Assembly (NCBI GenBank): GCA_028277445.1
Contig: JANQGG010000055.1
Location: 1 to 64,000 of the forward strand
Direction: 5' to 3'
From: Chloroherpetonaceae bacterium
GTDB lineage: Bacteria > Bacteroidota > Chlorobiia > Chlorobiales > Chloroherpetonaceae
Length of the DNA: 64,000 nucleotides
Within the stretch, counting starts at the first letter, position 1, and every line of letters starts with the position of its first letter. The translations under genes were made by a program, and so were the position numbers. Below are positions 19,423-29,411 of the stretch, piece after piece. The notes under the pieces are model-generated. The model was not told the DNA's origin, did no database searches, and worked only from the letters and a program-made list of their open reading frames with translations.

Positions 19423-21023
19423 ACTTCCAGTTCATCCAACGAATTCAGATTTACATTGATATTTTTTTGCTCAGGTTTGTGATGGTAAATCTCGGATAAC
19501 TCTTCGGGATTTTCTTTCGGCATAAACCAAGACCACACAAAAACGATACAAGAAATCAAGAGTGCAATATAAAACACTTCCCGAATGGAAACCGCCAAAA
19601 GACCGGATACGATGTTTAATTCAATCCCCGGTAAATTCAGTCGATTTAAGGGGTCTAAAATAATGTGAGGTTCATGGTATAGTTTTTCAAGAAACACCGA
19701 AGGGTTGTCATTCATAACATCGCCCAAACCCCTCTGAAAACGTCCGATTTGCAATCCACCTAAAACAGACAACCCCATTGTACCGCCAACGCTTCTAAAC
19801 AATTGAACGGTGCTGGTTGCAGATCCTATGGTTGACTGCGCTACCGAACTTTGAACGGCTATTAATGAACTGGTAGCAATAAAACCCATCCCTAAACCAA
19901 CGACAAGATTGTTGATAAACAATTGCCACCAAGGGGTTTGTAAATCAATCTGGCTCATTAATACCAACCCAAGAACCATAGCAAAACCGCCGGAAACCGA
20001 TATGGTTCTAAACCCAACTTTGTTAAGCAATTTTCCGCAAATTGTTGTCCCGGATACCCATCCAAACGAGATACCTGTCACCACCCTTCCGGAAATACCG
20101 GCTGACTCACCTAAAGCGCCTTGAACAAACAATGGGATAAGATTTGATACCGAAAACAAGGTTGCACCGGCTAAAAAGCCTAAAAACACCGATACATAAA
20201 ACACGTTGTTCTGAAACAATGCCAGCGGTATAATCGGTTCAACGGCTTTTTTTTCATGCCAAACCAACCAAACAATTAAGCTGATGCCCATCAAAAGTGA
20301 TACCCATTGTACATATGTGATTCTGGCCTGACTTATTTCAAGCATTGCAAACAACAGCAAAATCCCACCGGAGGAAAACAGCACGGCGCCTTTATAGTCA
20401 ATGCTGTGTTCCTGTTTTTTATCATCGGATAACTCAAGGGTTGATAGAATTAACCAAAGCGAAAACAAGCCAAGCGGTACATTGACATAAAACGCCCAAC
20501 GCCACGAGAGATTCTCTACAAAAAATGCCCCGATGATTGGTCCGGCAACGCTGGCAATACCCCAAACTGCACTCAGGGCGCTTTGCATTTTCGCACGTTT
20601 TTTTGGGGTGAATAGTAAGCCAAACATGATAAAGCTCATGGTGATCAACCCACCGGCGCCCACGCCCTGAATTCCCCTGAAAATAATAAGCTGCACCATG
20701 CTTTGAGCCATACCGCATAGCATAGACCCAATTAAAAACACAACAATAGCAATCACGATAAAGCGCTTATGGCCATATAAATCGGAGAGCTTTCCATAAA
20801 GCGGCGTTGTAATGGTAGAAGCCAGCATAAAAACAGTGCCTACCCAGGGAAACAAGGATAAGCCGCCAACCGATGAAATGACCGAAGGCATAATGGTGCT
20901 GGTAATCATTCCATCCATGGCTGCCAAAAACATGACAAATAGAATAGCCGTGGTTAGAATCTTTTGGCGAGCCTCTAAAGACAAATCACTTTTCAAAACT
21001 AATTTTTTAAAGGAATCAATCAA
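19416..21023 (-). CDS. DHA2-type major facilitator drug exporter (EmrB/QacA-like)
   Basis: 535 residues with about 14 hydrophobic helices, as expected for the 14-TM drug:proton antiporter family. Family landmarks are the LDxT-like start of helix 1 (here MFLAAMDGMITSTIMPSV), a loop 2-3 motif PLYGKLSDLYGHKR, the RGIQGVGAGG helix 4 stretch and WRWAFYVNVPLG. The start appears to be TTG at 21023 because no ATG precedes the first helix. It is probably a multidrug or metabolite exporter; no regulator gene is adjacent. The gene is tail-to-tail with and overlaps the GH13 gene. Confidence 0.85.
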   Translation of the reverse strand: MIDSFKKLVLKSDLSLEARQKILTTAILFVMFLAAMDGMITSTIMPSVISSVGGLSLFPWVGTVFMLASTITTPLYGKLSDLYGHKRFIVIAIVVFLIGSMLCGMAQSMVQLIIFRGIQGVGAGGLITMSFIMFGLLFTPKKRAKMQSALSAVWGIASVAGPIIGAFFVENLSWRWAFYVNVPLGLFSLWLILSTLELSDDKKQEHSIDYKGAVLFSSGGILLLFAMLEISQARITYVQWVSLLMGISLIVWLVWHEKKAVEPIIPLALFQNNVFYVSVFLGFLAGATLFSVSNLIPLFVQGALGESAGISGRVVTGISFGWVSGTTICGKLLNKVGFRTISVSGGFAMVLGLVLMSQIDLQTPWWQLFINNLVVGLGMGFIATSSLIAVQSSVAQSTIGSATSTVQLFRSVGGTMGLSVLGGLQIGRFQRGLGDVMNDNPSVFLEKLYHEPHIILDPLNRLNLPGIELNIVSGLLAVSIREVFYIALLISCIVFVWSWFMPKENPEELSEIYHHKPEQKNINVNLNSLDELEVQ

Positions 21024-21155
21024 TTTGCAGCGCTCCCAATTTTGTATAAGGGACTTATCAAGCTTTTTCTATGCATCATTTTCATTCTTAACTTACAGAT
21101 AGTATTTCCAATCATGGAAAATTACAGTTCCCTGAGCGCTAATTGAGAGGTATGC

Positions 21156-21232
21156 TGAGCGGAGCCGAAGCATTAACGAAACACTGCCGAACAGAACATT
21201 TAAAATCGGCATTTCGGCTCCGCTCAATGACC
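21156..21232 (-). repeat. REP-like long hairpin, GTCA-type
   Basis: TGAGCGGAGCCGAA (21156-21169) and its exact reverse complement TTCGGCTCCGCTCA (21213-21226) form a 14-bp perfect stem around a 43-base spacer. On the minus strand the element opens GGTCATTGAGCGG, the same GTCA start as the other REP-like hairpins in the window. Confidence 0.75.
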
Positions 21233-21251
21233 GATTTTATTATTGTTACTG

Positions 21252-21400
21252 CCTGTTTGTTTTTTTGACTATTCACGCCAAAAATTTGCTCTCGCGATGA
21301 TGCACGAGTACAGCTTTAACAAAGGGTTGCAACCCCTTGTTTTCGAAGCCACCTCCGCTAGCGTTGGATAAAACACGTCATACCTATTTTTATCATTAAC
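21252..21400 (-). repeat. Palindrome-centred dispersed repeat, copy 1 (inverted)
   Basis: Its centre (21318-21341) is a 24-base palindrome with one mismatch relative to the perfect copy at 56580. To the right, GCTTCGAAAACAAGG (minus strand) matches that copy, and to the left a 41-base stretch (21252-21292) matches 56312-56352 in inverse orientation at 36 of 41 positions. Confidence 0.75.
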
Positions 21401-21734
21401 TCGTGATAACGTTCCGTTAGTCGTTTATCATGTCAATTCTCTCAATCATTGCTTTTTCTGACTTTCCGTTTTACAATCCTAAATCGTATGAACGTCTTAA
21501 CCGTTTAAATCGATTGATTTCTTAACCAATTGCTTCGGAAAGAAACTTTGAAAATACAAAATCATGTGCTTAATCCCCTTTACAGTAGATGCTTTTTTCT
21601 TGCAAAATCCTTTTTATTTCATGATAAATGTTGATAGATTAACGGTTACCAAAAAACGGATGTGCTTTAGATTTGGCTAAGCCTTCATAGAAGAATGGCA
21701 TTCCTGTTATTAAAACGCTTAACGAAAGAATACC

Positions 21735-23684
21735 ATGTCATCAAACTCAAATTCTTCTCATAACAAAATCAATTTTGGTAAATACCTCCCCAAAATCAAT
21801 AGTCCTGAAGACCTGCGAAAGTTTGAGCCTTCAGAGCTGCAGGAAATTTCTCAAGAATGTCGGGAGTTTGTCATCGATATGATTTCTCAGAATGGCGGGC
21901 ATTTTGGTTCCACACTGGGTGTTGCCGAATTATCCGTGGCATTACACTATGCCTATAACACGCCTTATGATAAACTCATCTGGGATGTGGGCCATCAGGC
22001 TTACATTCACAAAATTTTGACCGGCCGGCGCGATCTTTTTCACAGCAATCGCAAATACAAAGGAATATCCGGCTTTCCCAAGCGATGCGAAAGCGATTAT
22101 GATGCCTTTGGCGTTGGTCATGCGTCTACCTCAATATCGGCTGCTGCGGGAATGGCTGTAGCCAGAGATCTGAACAACGAAGATTATAAGGTAGTCGCCG
22201 TAATTGGCGACGGTTCTTTGACGGGCGGATTAGCCTTTGAAGGGCTCAATCATTTAGGCCATTTAAAAACTGATGTGACCATTATTTTGAATGACAATTG
22301 CATGTCGATTGATCCGAATGTCGGCGGGCTTAGAAATTACTTAACAGACTTTACAACGAACAGCACTTACAACAAACTTCGCCGCGACATATGGGAAACC
22401 TTATCGCGTTTTGATAACGAAATCGGCTCTACGGCCAGGCGAGTGGTTCGCGGCATTGAAGACGGTTTAAAAGCCGCCCTTACGCCGGGTTCGTTTTTTG
22501 AAGCGCTTGGCTTCCGCTATTTTGGTCCTATAGATGGCCACGATGCCGAGCACTTGGCTAAAATTTTAAGCGAAGTTAAACAATTGCCCCATCCAAAGCT
22601 TCTTCATGTTAGTACCGTAAAAGGTAAAGGCTTCAAACCGGCCGAAGAAAATCAAACCAAATGGCATGCGGCCAGTGGCGCTTTTGATCGCGTAACCGGT
22701 GATGCATCAGCCAAGTCAAAACAATCTTCGCCGCCAAAATACCAGGATGTATTTGGAAAAGCGATGGTGGAGCTGGCTCAGAAAAATAAAGATCTGGTAG
22801 GCATCACAGCCGCGATGCCGTCGGGAACGTCCTTAAGCATGCTTCGTGATTCTCTTCCCGAGCAATTTTATGATGTTGGCATTGCCGAAGGCCATGCCGT
22901 TACATTTGCCGCCGGACTTGCCACCCAGGGATTTCATCCGGTTTGTGCCATTTACTCATCCTTTCTCCAACGTGCGTTTGATCATGTCATCCATGATGTG
23001 GCCTTGCAAAATCTTCCGGTAATTTTCTGTTTGGATCGTGCCGGGTTTGCCGGAGCTGACGGCCCAACGCATCACGGCACGTTTGATCTCTCTTATCTTC
23101 GAATGATTCCGAACATCGCCATCATGGCGCCAATGAACGAACAGGAACTTCGGGACATGCTTTACACTGCTTCGCTCTATAAATCCGGGCCAATTGCCAT
23201 TCGATACCCCAGAGGCAACGCTACGGGAATGGATGTTCGCCAGGATTTTGAAAAAATGGATATTGGAAAAGGCGAGATATTAAAGGATGGCGAAGACATC
23301 GCGATTCTTTCTATCGGCGTGATGAGCAACCACGCATTACAAGCCGCTGACATCCTAAACGCCGAAGGCGCTAATCCTTTGGTTGCCAATATGCGTTTTG
23401 TAAAGCCTCTTGATACCAATCTAATTGATGCCATTTGCGAACGCTTCCCAAGGATTGTAACTATTGAAGAAAATTCCATTGTGGGAGGTTTTGGCAGCGG
23501 CGTGCTTGAATACATTCAATCCAAACAATATCGCAACCAGGTTCTCACACTGGGCATTCCCGATCGCTTTATTAGTCATGGCAGTTCAGGAGAATTGTAC
23601 CAGGAAATTGGATTGGATCCCGCGAGTTTAGCCAAAAAAATCCTGGAGTTTTCACACTCCGAAGACCTTGTTGGTTTGGACTAA
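21735..23684 (+). CDS. dxs: 1-deoxy-D-xylulose-5-phosphate synthase
   Basis: 649 residues. A thiamine-diphosphate enzyme condensing pyruvate and glyceraldehyde 3-phosphate, the first step of the MEP isoprenoid pathway. Diagnostic stretches are DVGHQAYIHKILTGR near 85, the cofactor motif GDGSLTGGLAFEGLNH, NDNCMSIDPNVGGL, HVSTVKGKGFKPAEEN, GIAEGHAVTFAAGLA and DRAGFAGADGPTHHG in the transketolase pyrimidine domain, and EENSIVGGFGSGV near the C-terminus. Length is normal. It stands alone and ends in a clear terminator. Confidence 0.97.
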   Translation: MSSNSNSSHNKINFGKYLPKINSPEDLRKFEPSELQEISQECREFVIDMISQNGGHFGSTLGVAELSVALHYAYNTPYDKLIWDVGHQAYIHKILTGRRDLFHSNRKYKGISGFPKRCESDYDAFGVGHASTSISAAAGMAVARDLNNEDYKVVAVIGDGSLTGGLAFEGLNHLGHLKTDVTIILNDNCMSIDPNVGGLRNYLTDFTTNSTYNKLRRDIWETLSRFDNEIGSTARRVVRGIEDGLKAALTPGSFFEALGFRYFGPIDGHDAEHLAKILSEVKQLPHPKLLHVSTVKGKGFKPAEENQTKWHAASGAFDRVTGDASAKSKQSSPPKYQDVFGKAMVELAQKNKDLVGITAAMPSGTSLSMLRDSLPEQFYDVGIAEGHAVTFAAGLATQGFHPVCAIYSSFLQRAFDHVIHDVALQNLPVIFCLDRAGFAGADGPTHHGTFDLSYLRMIPNIAIMAPMNEQELRDMLYTASLYKSGPIAIRYPRGNATGMDVRQDFEKMDIGKGEILKDGEDIAILSIGVMSNHALQAADILNAEGANPLVANMRFVKPLDTNLIDAICERFPRIVTIEENSIVGGFGSGVLEYIQSKQYRNQVLTLGIPDRFISHGSSGELYQEIGLDPASLAKKILEFSHSEDLVGLD

Positions 23685-23693
23685 TCAAAACAA

Positions 23694-23715
23694 AAAGCCG
23701 GTTTATGCCGGCTTT
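23694..23715 (+). terminator. Terminator after dxs
   Basis: AAAGCCGG and CCGGCTTT form an 8-bp stem with a six-base loop ten bases after the dxs stop, with A-run before and T-rich sequence after, so it can serve both strands. Confidence 0.8.
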
Positions 23716-23804
23716 CTCATTTTAGATATTTCGATTTGATCTTGCCATTCAAACAGCGCTAGCAGTTACATCTGAAAATCTTCATAACTGTTGGCTGTGT
23801 TTGC

Positions 23805-24287
23805 TTAGATCAGTTTAAACCCGAACTGACTGTAATTGCTGGTTACCCAAAAAATTAAATGGCAACACAGATTCGCATAAATGCCCGCCATAACATCGTC
23901 CATCATAACGCCAAATCCTTTGGGTAATTTCTGCAGCTTATTTATCGGTTCGATTTTTAAAATATCAAATACGCGAAAACTGATAAATGCAATGGATATT
24001 GCCGCAAAGGTTTTAGGTAACATAAATAGCGCAATCCACTGTCCCACCACTTCATCAATGGTTACTTCAGAAGGATCGTGGCCGTAAAATTCTTCAAGTG
24101 TTGTGCTCGCCCAAATACCGAGTATTAAAAACAACACAATCATCGACGCTAAAATTAACGGATCGCTAAAATGCGGTACATACCAATAAATGAGGATTGC
24201 CAGCAAGCTACCGAACGATCCTGACGCAAAAGGGATATAGCCGGTACCAAAACTGGTACCAAAGACTTTTGCAAGGAATATTTTCAT
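23805..24287 (-). CDS. pgpA: Phosphatidylglycerophosphatase A
   Basis: 160 residues, small integral membrane protein that removes phosphate from phosphatidylglycerophosphate to give phosphatidylglycerol. Family motifs seen are FGTGYIPFASGSFGSLLA near residues 13-30, DPSEVTIDEVVGQWIAL around 70-87 and the catalytic-acidic KGFGVMMDDVMAGIYANL near the C-terminus. It sits eight bases downstream of pgsA, which makes its substrate, so the two steps of PG synthesis are co-transcribed. Confidence 0.92.
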   Translation of the reverse strand: MKIFLAKVFGTSFGTGYIPFASGSFGSLLAILIYWYVPHFSDPLILASMIVLFLILGIWASTTLEEFYGHDPSEVTIDEVVGQWIALFMLPKTFAAISIAFISFRVFDILKIEPINKLQKLPKGFGVMMDDVMAGIYANLCCHLIFWVTSNYSQFGFKLI

Positions 24288-24295
24288 ACTAAATG

Positions 24296-24919
24296 TTATA
24301 TAATCGCTTTAAGTGATGAATGAAAACTCAGGTAGGCGTCTCGAATGACAGGCCAATTAACAATAACATAAGAAATGCCAGTATAAAATGTAAAAAAGGT
24401 TAAGGCCAACATCATGTAGTCTATCCAAACCGATTCCAACGCATTTTTCATGAGCATGGAAAATGTCGGATCAAAAAAAGCATCTTGTTTTAAAAACATT
24501 AACAGCAAAATGGCATACGCGAATATATTCTGAAAAAAGGTTTTAATCTTTGCAGACTTACTGGTAATAATGGGTTTGTTTTTACGCTCGGCATTGATTC
24601 TTAAGACCGTGACCAAAAAATCACGTGCGGCAATAACCAAAACCATCCAAAGGGCAACATACCCATGAAAAACATAAACCAAAAATGCCGTTGTAATTAA
24701 TATTTTATCGGCTAATGGATCCATAAATGCCCCCCAGCGAGTCACGACGCCATATTTTCTGGCATGATAACCATCATAGAGATCGGTTAATGAGGCGATT
24801 AAAAACACAATAACGCCCCATAATATCATGTATGGATCTTCAGACAAAATCAACCATGCAAACACTGGCGTTAAGAGAATTCGTAATACGGTTAATTGAT
24901 TGGGTAAGGTCATTTGCAT
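24296..24919 (-). CDS. pgsA: CDP-diacylglycerol--glycerol-3-phosphate 3-phosphatidyltransferase
   Basis: 207 residues with about five membrane helices. It makes phosphatidylglycerophosphate from CDP-diacylglycerol. The CDP-alcohol phosphotransferase signature DG(x2)AR(x8)G(x3)D(x3)D is complete in DGYHARKYGVVTRWGAFMD followed by PLAD. The start is ATG at 24919, or a second ATG two codons on. It lies between mutS2 (67-base gap upstream) and pgpA. Confidence 0.93.
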   Translation of the reverse strand: MQMTLPNQLTVLRILLTPVFAWLILSEDPYMILWGVIVFLIASLTDLYDGYHARKYGVVTRWGAFMDPLADKILITTAFLVYVFHGYVALWMVLVIAARDFLVTVLRINAERKNKPIITSKSAKIKTFFQNIFAYAILLLMFLKQDAFFDPTFSMLMKNALESVWIDYMMLALTFFTFYTGISYVIVNWPVIRDAYLSFHSSLKAII

Positions 24920-24986
24920 GTTTGATCAGCAATTTTTTTTAGTAACATAATTCTTTTTAAAACGAAATGAAAATATCAAACCCCGC

Positions 24987-27359
24987 TTAAGCCTTTAAAT
25001 TAACGATAGTTACTCCAACGCCGCCTTCATTTAGATTGCCTAAACGAAACGAACCAACTCTAACATCTCGCTTCAAAGCTTCATTGACTTTTTTGCGCAA
25101 AGCGCCTGTTCCTTTTCCATGAATAATTTCAACCTGATTTAGGTGACAAGATAATGCTTTTTCAAAAAAACGATCAATTTCATACAAGGCTTCATCGCCC
25201 GTCTGACCCCTTAAATCCAACTGATGACTTACCGTTGTGTAATCTACATCTCTCTTAACCGAAACCGATACTGAAGCCGATTGGGATTCCGGCTCAGTTT
25301 TACCGCCAACTTTTCGCAGGTTTCTCAATTGCGTCTTCATTCTGAACTGGCCAAACTCCACGCTGGCCTCTTCCCCATGAATATCTTTAATGACGCCCTT
25401 CGTACTGGAATCGAGCAATGTTACCTGATCGCCTGGCTCAAACTGGGAAATTGACTGAGAAGCCACAAGTTCATCCAAAAGCTTCGATTCTTCTTTGGCC
25501 ATTTCCAATCGCTTTTTCTCAATGATTTTACGGCTCTTTTTGGCCGTATCCTGCTTGGCTTCGGAGGATTTGATTTCCTCTAAGAGGTTTTTTACCAGTT
25601 TATCGGCCTGGGCAAGCACATGTTTGTTTTCCTGAATGCCTTTCTTCTTGATCTCTTTACGTTGTTTTTCAGCTTCAGTAACCTTTTGCTTTAGCTCGTC
25701 TTTGAGTTTCTCATTTTCTTTGATCAATTGCCGAACGTTCAGTCGATCTTTTTCAACCGATTGAAACTCGCGGCTTAAATCGGAAATTAATTGTTCCAAA
25801 TTTTGCCGGTTTTCCCCAATCAATGTTTTTGCGTGTTTTAACAATTGGGGCGGGTACTGCATGCGTCGCGCCATTTCCAGAGCAAAACTGTTTCCGGGAA
25901 GTCCGGCAATAAACTGGTAAGTTGGCCGCAAATCGTAGGCATCGTATTGCATAGAGCCATTCATAATCCCTTCCCGTTCATGAGCAAATGCCTTCAACGA
26001 GCCCTGATGCGTGGTAACACAAACCAGAGCCTTGCGCTTTAAAAAGCTTTCCAGAATCGCTGTTGCCAGCGCACCACCTTCTTCGGGATCAGTACCTGAG
26101 CAGATCTCATCGATCAAAACCAGGCTTTGCGCCGAGGCCTCATCCAGAATATGTTTGATGTTGGTTAAATGCGAGCTAAAGGTTGAAAGGTCATTTTCAA
26201 TGGATTGTTCATCGCCGATTTCAACATATATATTATCAAACAAAGGTATAACGCTATCTTCACGACACGGGATCAAAAAAACCTGTTTTAACAATCCCGC
26301 TAAAAGACCAAGAGTTTTCATTGCCACCGATTTTCCACCGGCATTTGGCCCGGTTATAACAAGCACGCGTTTTTGGCTATCCATTTCCACTGTTAGTGGA
26401 ATGGTTTGCTTGTGATGCTTCGTGTTCGAGATCAAAAGCCATAAATGATAGGCGTCATAAAGTTTCAGGGTGTTTTCCCGCGAAATGTTCGGAAGCACAC
26501 AATCCATAGCCAGGGCTAATTTTGCTTTGGCATAAATGGCATCAAACTGCATTAAAATATCCTGATTTAAACGAAGGTTCGGAAGCTCTTTTTGCAGCGC
26601 GTGCGACATTTCCCTTAACAATCGCTCAATTTCCCGGACTTCCTGGATTTCAAGATCGCGTATTTCATTATTGATCGCCAGGGTTTCCGATGGTTCAATA
26701 AAAACCGTTTGACCGGATTGCGAAATATCGTGGATAAATCCCTGGATTTTATATTTGTATTCAACCCGAAATCCCAAAACCAAACGAGAGTTCCGAATGG
26801 TTACGCCGTCATCCATTAAAAGATTGTCTTCGGCATATTTTCGTTGAAGCGACTCCATTTTACGGCGCAGGGCCTCGCGGCTTCGTTGCAACTTTCCCCG
26901 GATATATGCCAACGCATCGCTGGCCGTTGTTTTGATCTCGCCATTATCTTCAACAAGCTGCCGGATCTCATACTGAAGCGTTTTTTCAAACCAAATGGTT
27001 TCGGTCAGTGAATTCAGAAACGGATATATCTCTTTACGGTTGAACACAAACCGCTTGATTTGGCTGGCCGCTTTTAATCCGGCTGAAACGCTCAATAGTT
27101 CTTTGGGTTGAAGAAAATGCGCTTCAACATTGAGTTTTGAAAGGATGGGTCGGGTATCGGGTAAAATTTCGATGGGTAAATCTTCTTCTGCCGCCAAAAG
27201 CGCTTTGCAATCCTGAACTTTGTTTAATTCTTCCTGGAGCTTATCATAATCATTAATGTTGGGTTGATCTCTTAAGGCGTCTCTGCCCATTTCAGACATA
27301 CAAAATCGCTCGGTATAAGCAACAATCTTATCAATTTCTAATTTTTGGTTTAAATCCAT
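24987..27359 (-). CDS. mutS2: MutS2 family endonuclease/ATPase
   Basis: 790 residues. MutS2 lacks the mismatch-recognition domains of MutS and acts on recombination intermediates or stalled ribosomes. Domains in order are a MutS core/clamp region (about 1-290), the ABC-type ATPase with Walker A TGPNAGGKSVAMKT near 337, LSTFSSHLTNI and Walker B LVLIDEICSGTDPEEGG, a long charged coiled coil (about 520-640), a KOW-like segment (FEPGDQVTLL) and a C-terminal Smr nuclease domain with LDLRGQTGDEAL and HGKGTGALR. Complete and ordinary for the family. Divergent from pdxJ. Confidence 0.96.
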   Translation of the reverse strand: MDLNQKLEIDKIVAYTERFCMSEMGRDALRDQPNINDYDKLQEELNKVQDCKALLAAEEDLPIEILPDTRPILSKLNVEAHFLQPKELLSVSAGLKAASQIKRFVFNRKEIYPFLNSLTETIWFEKTLQYEIRQLVEDNGEIKTTASDALAYIRGKLQRSREALRRKMESLQRKYAEDNLLMDDGVTIRNSRLVLGFRVEYKYKIQGFIHDISQSGQTVFIEPSETLAINNEIRDLEIQEVREIERLLREMSHALQKELPNLRLNQDILMQFDAIYAKAKLALAMDCVLPNISRENTLKLYDAYHLWLLISNTKHHKQTIPLTVEMDSQKRVLVITGPNAGGKSVAMKTLGLLAGLLKQVFLIPCREDSVIPLFDNIYVEIGDEQSIENDLSTFSSHLTNIKHILDEASAQSLVLIDEICSGTDPEEGGALATAILESFLKRKALVCVTTHQGSLKAFAHEREGIMNGSMQYDAYDLRPTYQFIAGLPGNSFALEMARRMQYPPQLLKHAKTLIGENRQNLEQLISDLSREFQSVEKDRLNVRQLIKENEKLKDELKQKVTEAEKQRKEIKKKGIQENKHVLAQADKLVKNLLEEIKSSEAKQDTAKKSRKIIEKKRLEMAKEESKLLDELVASQSISQFEPGDQVTLLDSSTKGVIKDIHGEEASVEFGQFRMKTQLRNLRKVGGKTEPESQSASVSVSVKRDVDYTTVSHQLDLRGQTGDEALYEIDRFFEKALSCHLNQVEIIHGKGTGALRKKVNEALKRDVRVGSFRLGNLNEGGVGVTIVNLKA

Positions 27360-27513
27360 ACGTAAAGCGAATGATTAAAAATCTTATATTATCAATCTTA
27401 TTAAAAACCCATTTGCACGAATAACTCTGGAAAAAGCGTTTATCGAAGCATGATTTTGAAAATTTGCCTGGATAATATATGCTCTTTTAACCAAATTTAA
27501 CTGTTAAGAAGTA

Positions 27514-28224
27514 ATGAAACTTGCTGTAAATATTGACCACATTGCCACTTTAAGAAATGCCAGACTGGCCGAAGAACCCGACCCGGTAACAGCTGCACAT
27601 TTAGCCGAACTTGCCGGCGCTTCAGGAATCGTTTGCCATTTGCGTGAAGATAGGCGGCACATTAAAGATCGCGATTTACAACTTTTGCGCGAAACCATCA
27701 AAACAAAATTGGATCTTGAAATGGCCATGACTCACGAAATGAAGGAGATTGCCATAAAAACAAAACCCGACCTGGTAACTCTTGTTCCTGAAAAACGGGA
27801 GGAATTAACTACTGAAGGCGGTTTGGATGTTATGGGATTTCAGCAAGAACTGCGTGGATTTATCTCGGATTTAAAAGAGGCTGGCATTCCCACAAGTTTG
27901 TTTATTGAACCCACAACCCAGGCCATTACCGTTTCGGCTGAGCTTGGCGCCGATTTTGTTGAGCTGCATACCGGCAAGTATTCCCTTTTAACCAAAGAAA
28001 CTGAAATTGAAGCCGAATTAGAGCGATTGCAAAATGCCGCTCATATCGCAAAAACATTTAATCTAAGGGTTGTTGCCGGTCATGGTTTAAATTACCAAAA
28101 TACACCAGCCATTAAATCCATAAAAGAAATTGAAGAAGTTAGCATTGGCCATGCCTTAATTGCGCGCGCGGCATTGTTTGGCATGGAAAAGGCCGTCAAA
28201 GACATGCTGAAACTCTTAAACTAA
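27514..28224 (+). CDS. pdxJ: Pyridoxine 5'-phosphate synthase
   Basis: 236 residues, the final ring-closing enzyme of the DXP-dependent vitamin B6 pathway; it joins 3-amino-2-oxopropyl phosphate with deoxyxylulose 5-phosphate, the product of dxs 4 kb away. The N-terminus [63 protein letters not shown] and [12 protein letters not shown] are family signatures. It heads a short plus-strand unit with the guanine deaminase remnant (eight bases on) and rdgB. Confidence 0.97.
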   Translation: MKLAVNIDHIATLRNARLAEEPDPVTAAHLAELAGASGIVCHLREDRRHIKDRDLQLLRETIKTKLDLEMAMTHEMKEIAIKTKPDLVTLVPEKREELTTEGGLDVMGFQQELRGFISDLKEAGIPTSLFIEPTTQAITVSAELGADFVELHTGKYSLLTKETEIEAELERLQNAAHIAKTFNLRVVAGHGLNYQNTPAIKSIKEIEEVSIGHALIARAALFGMEKAVKDMLKLLN

Positions 28225-28232
28225 ATCTCCTG

Positions 28233-28689
28233 ATGCAGAGAGATGATTTCATGCAAAAAGCCATCGATTTAGCCAAAAAGAATGTTTTATCCAATAATGG
28301 CGGTCCGTTTGCCGCCATTATCGTTAAAGACCATACCATTTTGGCAAGCGGATGCAATGTTGTTACAACCGCCAACGATCCAACGGCTCATGCCGAAATC
28401 ACCTGTATCAGAAATGCTTGTCAAGAGTTGCAGACGTTTGATCTTTCGGGTTGTGATCTATACGCCACATGCGAGCCTTGCCCGATGTGTTTGGGTGCGT
28501 CTTAAACAAGTGTTTTACGCCGCAACCAGGCACGATGCTGCCGAAGCCGGGTTTAACGATGCCTTTATTTATGAAGAGCTATCTCGAAAACAGGAAAACA
28601 GAACCATTTTGTTTGAACAATGTTTAAGGCAAAATGCTTTGGAAGTTTTTTCAGCCTGGAAAACACATCCTTATAAAACACATTATTAA
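28233..28689 (+). pseudogene. guaD: Frameshifted guanine deaminase (CDA fold)
   Basis: The first frame encodes 90 residues with the zinc-site motifs THAE (in NDPTAHAEI) and CEPCPMC, then stops at 28503-28505. From 28498 the next frame continues with RLKQVFYAATRHDAAEAGF and FIYEELSRKQENRTI, ending in THY at 28689. The two halves together match guanine deaminases of the Bacillus GuaD type from end to end. About four residues (usually IYWA) and about 14 bases are missing at the joint, so the break is a small deletion, not a single-base slip. Because it removes residues by the active site, I expect an inactive product, unless it is a sequencing error. Flanked closely by pdxJ and rdgB. Confidence 0.8.
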
Positions 28690-29360
28690 TGACAAAAAAC
28701 CGTTCTAAAATTAAATTTGTTCTGGCAACTCATAATGCCGATAAAGTCAAAGAAATCTGTCAGGTTCTTGGCGACTTATCCGATTGTTTAATGATCAGTT
28801 CAGCGATTGATTATCCTGATCTTGTGCCTGCAGAAGAAACCGAACTCACGCTGGAAGGCAATGCTTTAAAAAAAGCTCACGTGATTTTTAAACAGCTATC
28901 TCACCCTGATGAAGATTTATTAGTGATGGCAGACGATACCGGATTGGAGGTTGAGGCTTTGGGTGGCGCCCCGGGAGTTTTTTCAGCGCGCTATGCCTGC
29001 GATATTACTCCGAAACCAACGTATAATGATAATGTTCAAAAGATGCTTCGTGAAATGACAAACCAATCCAACAGGGATGCTCGTTTTAGAACGGCCATTG
29101 CATTAATCGGCAACCTAAACTTTGGAAAACAGTCTAAGGGTTCATATTTTGAACGAACCTTTGAAGGGGAAGTCAATGGTACGATTACCCATGAAAAAAT
29201 TGGCGACACCGGTTTTGGTTATGACCCAATTTTTAAAGTCGCTTCACTGGGCAAAACATTCGCTGAACTTAGTATTGAAGAAAAAAATCGAGTTAGCCAC
29301 AGGGGATTAGCATTAAAGGCATTAGCGGCTTATTTAAGCACAACCCTGAATTGTAATTAG
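28689..29360 (+). CDS. rdgB: dITP/XTP pyrophosphatase (RdgB/HAM1 family)
   Basis: 223 residues. It hydrolyses non-canonical purine nucleoside triphosphates to monophosphates, keeping them out of DNA. Signatures are FVLATHNADKVKEI near residue 10, the acidic ADDTGLEVEALGGAPGVFSARYA stretch around 80-100 and GFGYDPIFKV near 180. The ATG shares a base with the stop of the deaminase frame (TAATG), pointing to translational coupling in the ancestral operon of purine-handling genes. Confidence 0.94.
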   Translation: MTKNRSKIKFVLATHNADKVKEICQVLGDLSDCLMISSAIDYPDLVPAEETELTLEGNALKKAHVIFKQLSHPDEDLLVMADDTGLEVEALGGAPGVFSARYACDITPKPTYNDNVQKMLREMTNQSNRDARFRTAIALIGNLNFGKQSKGSYFERTFEGEVNGTITHEKIGDTGFGYDPIFKVASLGKTFAELSIEEKNRVSHRGLALKALAAYLSTTLNCN

Positions 29361-29411
29361 CCAATTCTTCATTAATGTGTTGCAATGATTTTTAGCTTTA
29401 TTTAAAACATT

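Larger units (their letters stand above)
21024..21734. other. Repeat-bearing intergenic gap (711 bases)
   Basis: No coding frame of substance. It holds a REP-like hairpin (21156-21232) and one inverted copy of the palindrome-centred repeat (about 21252-21400). The remaining 330 bases before dxs are AT-rich and must hold the promoter of dxs; I see no consensus pair good enough to name. Confidence 0.7.
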
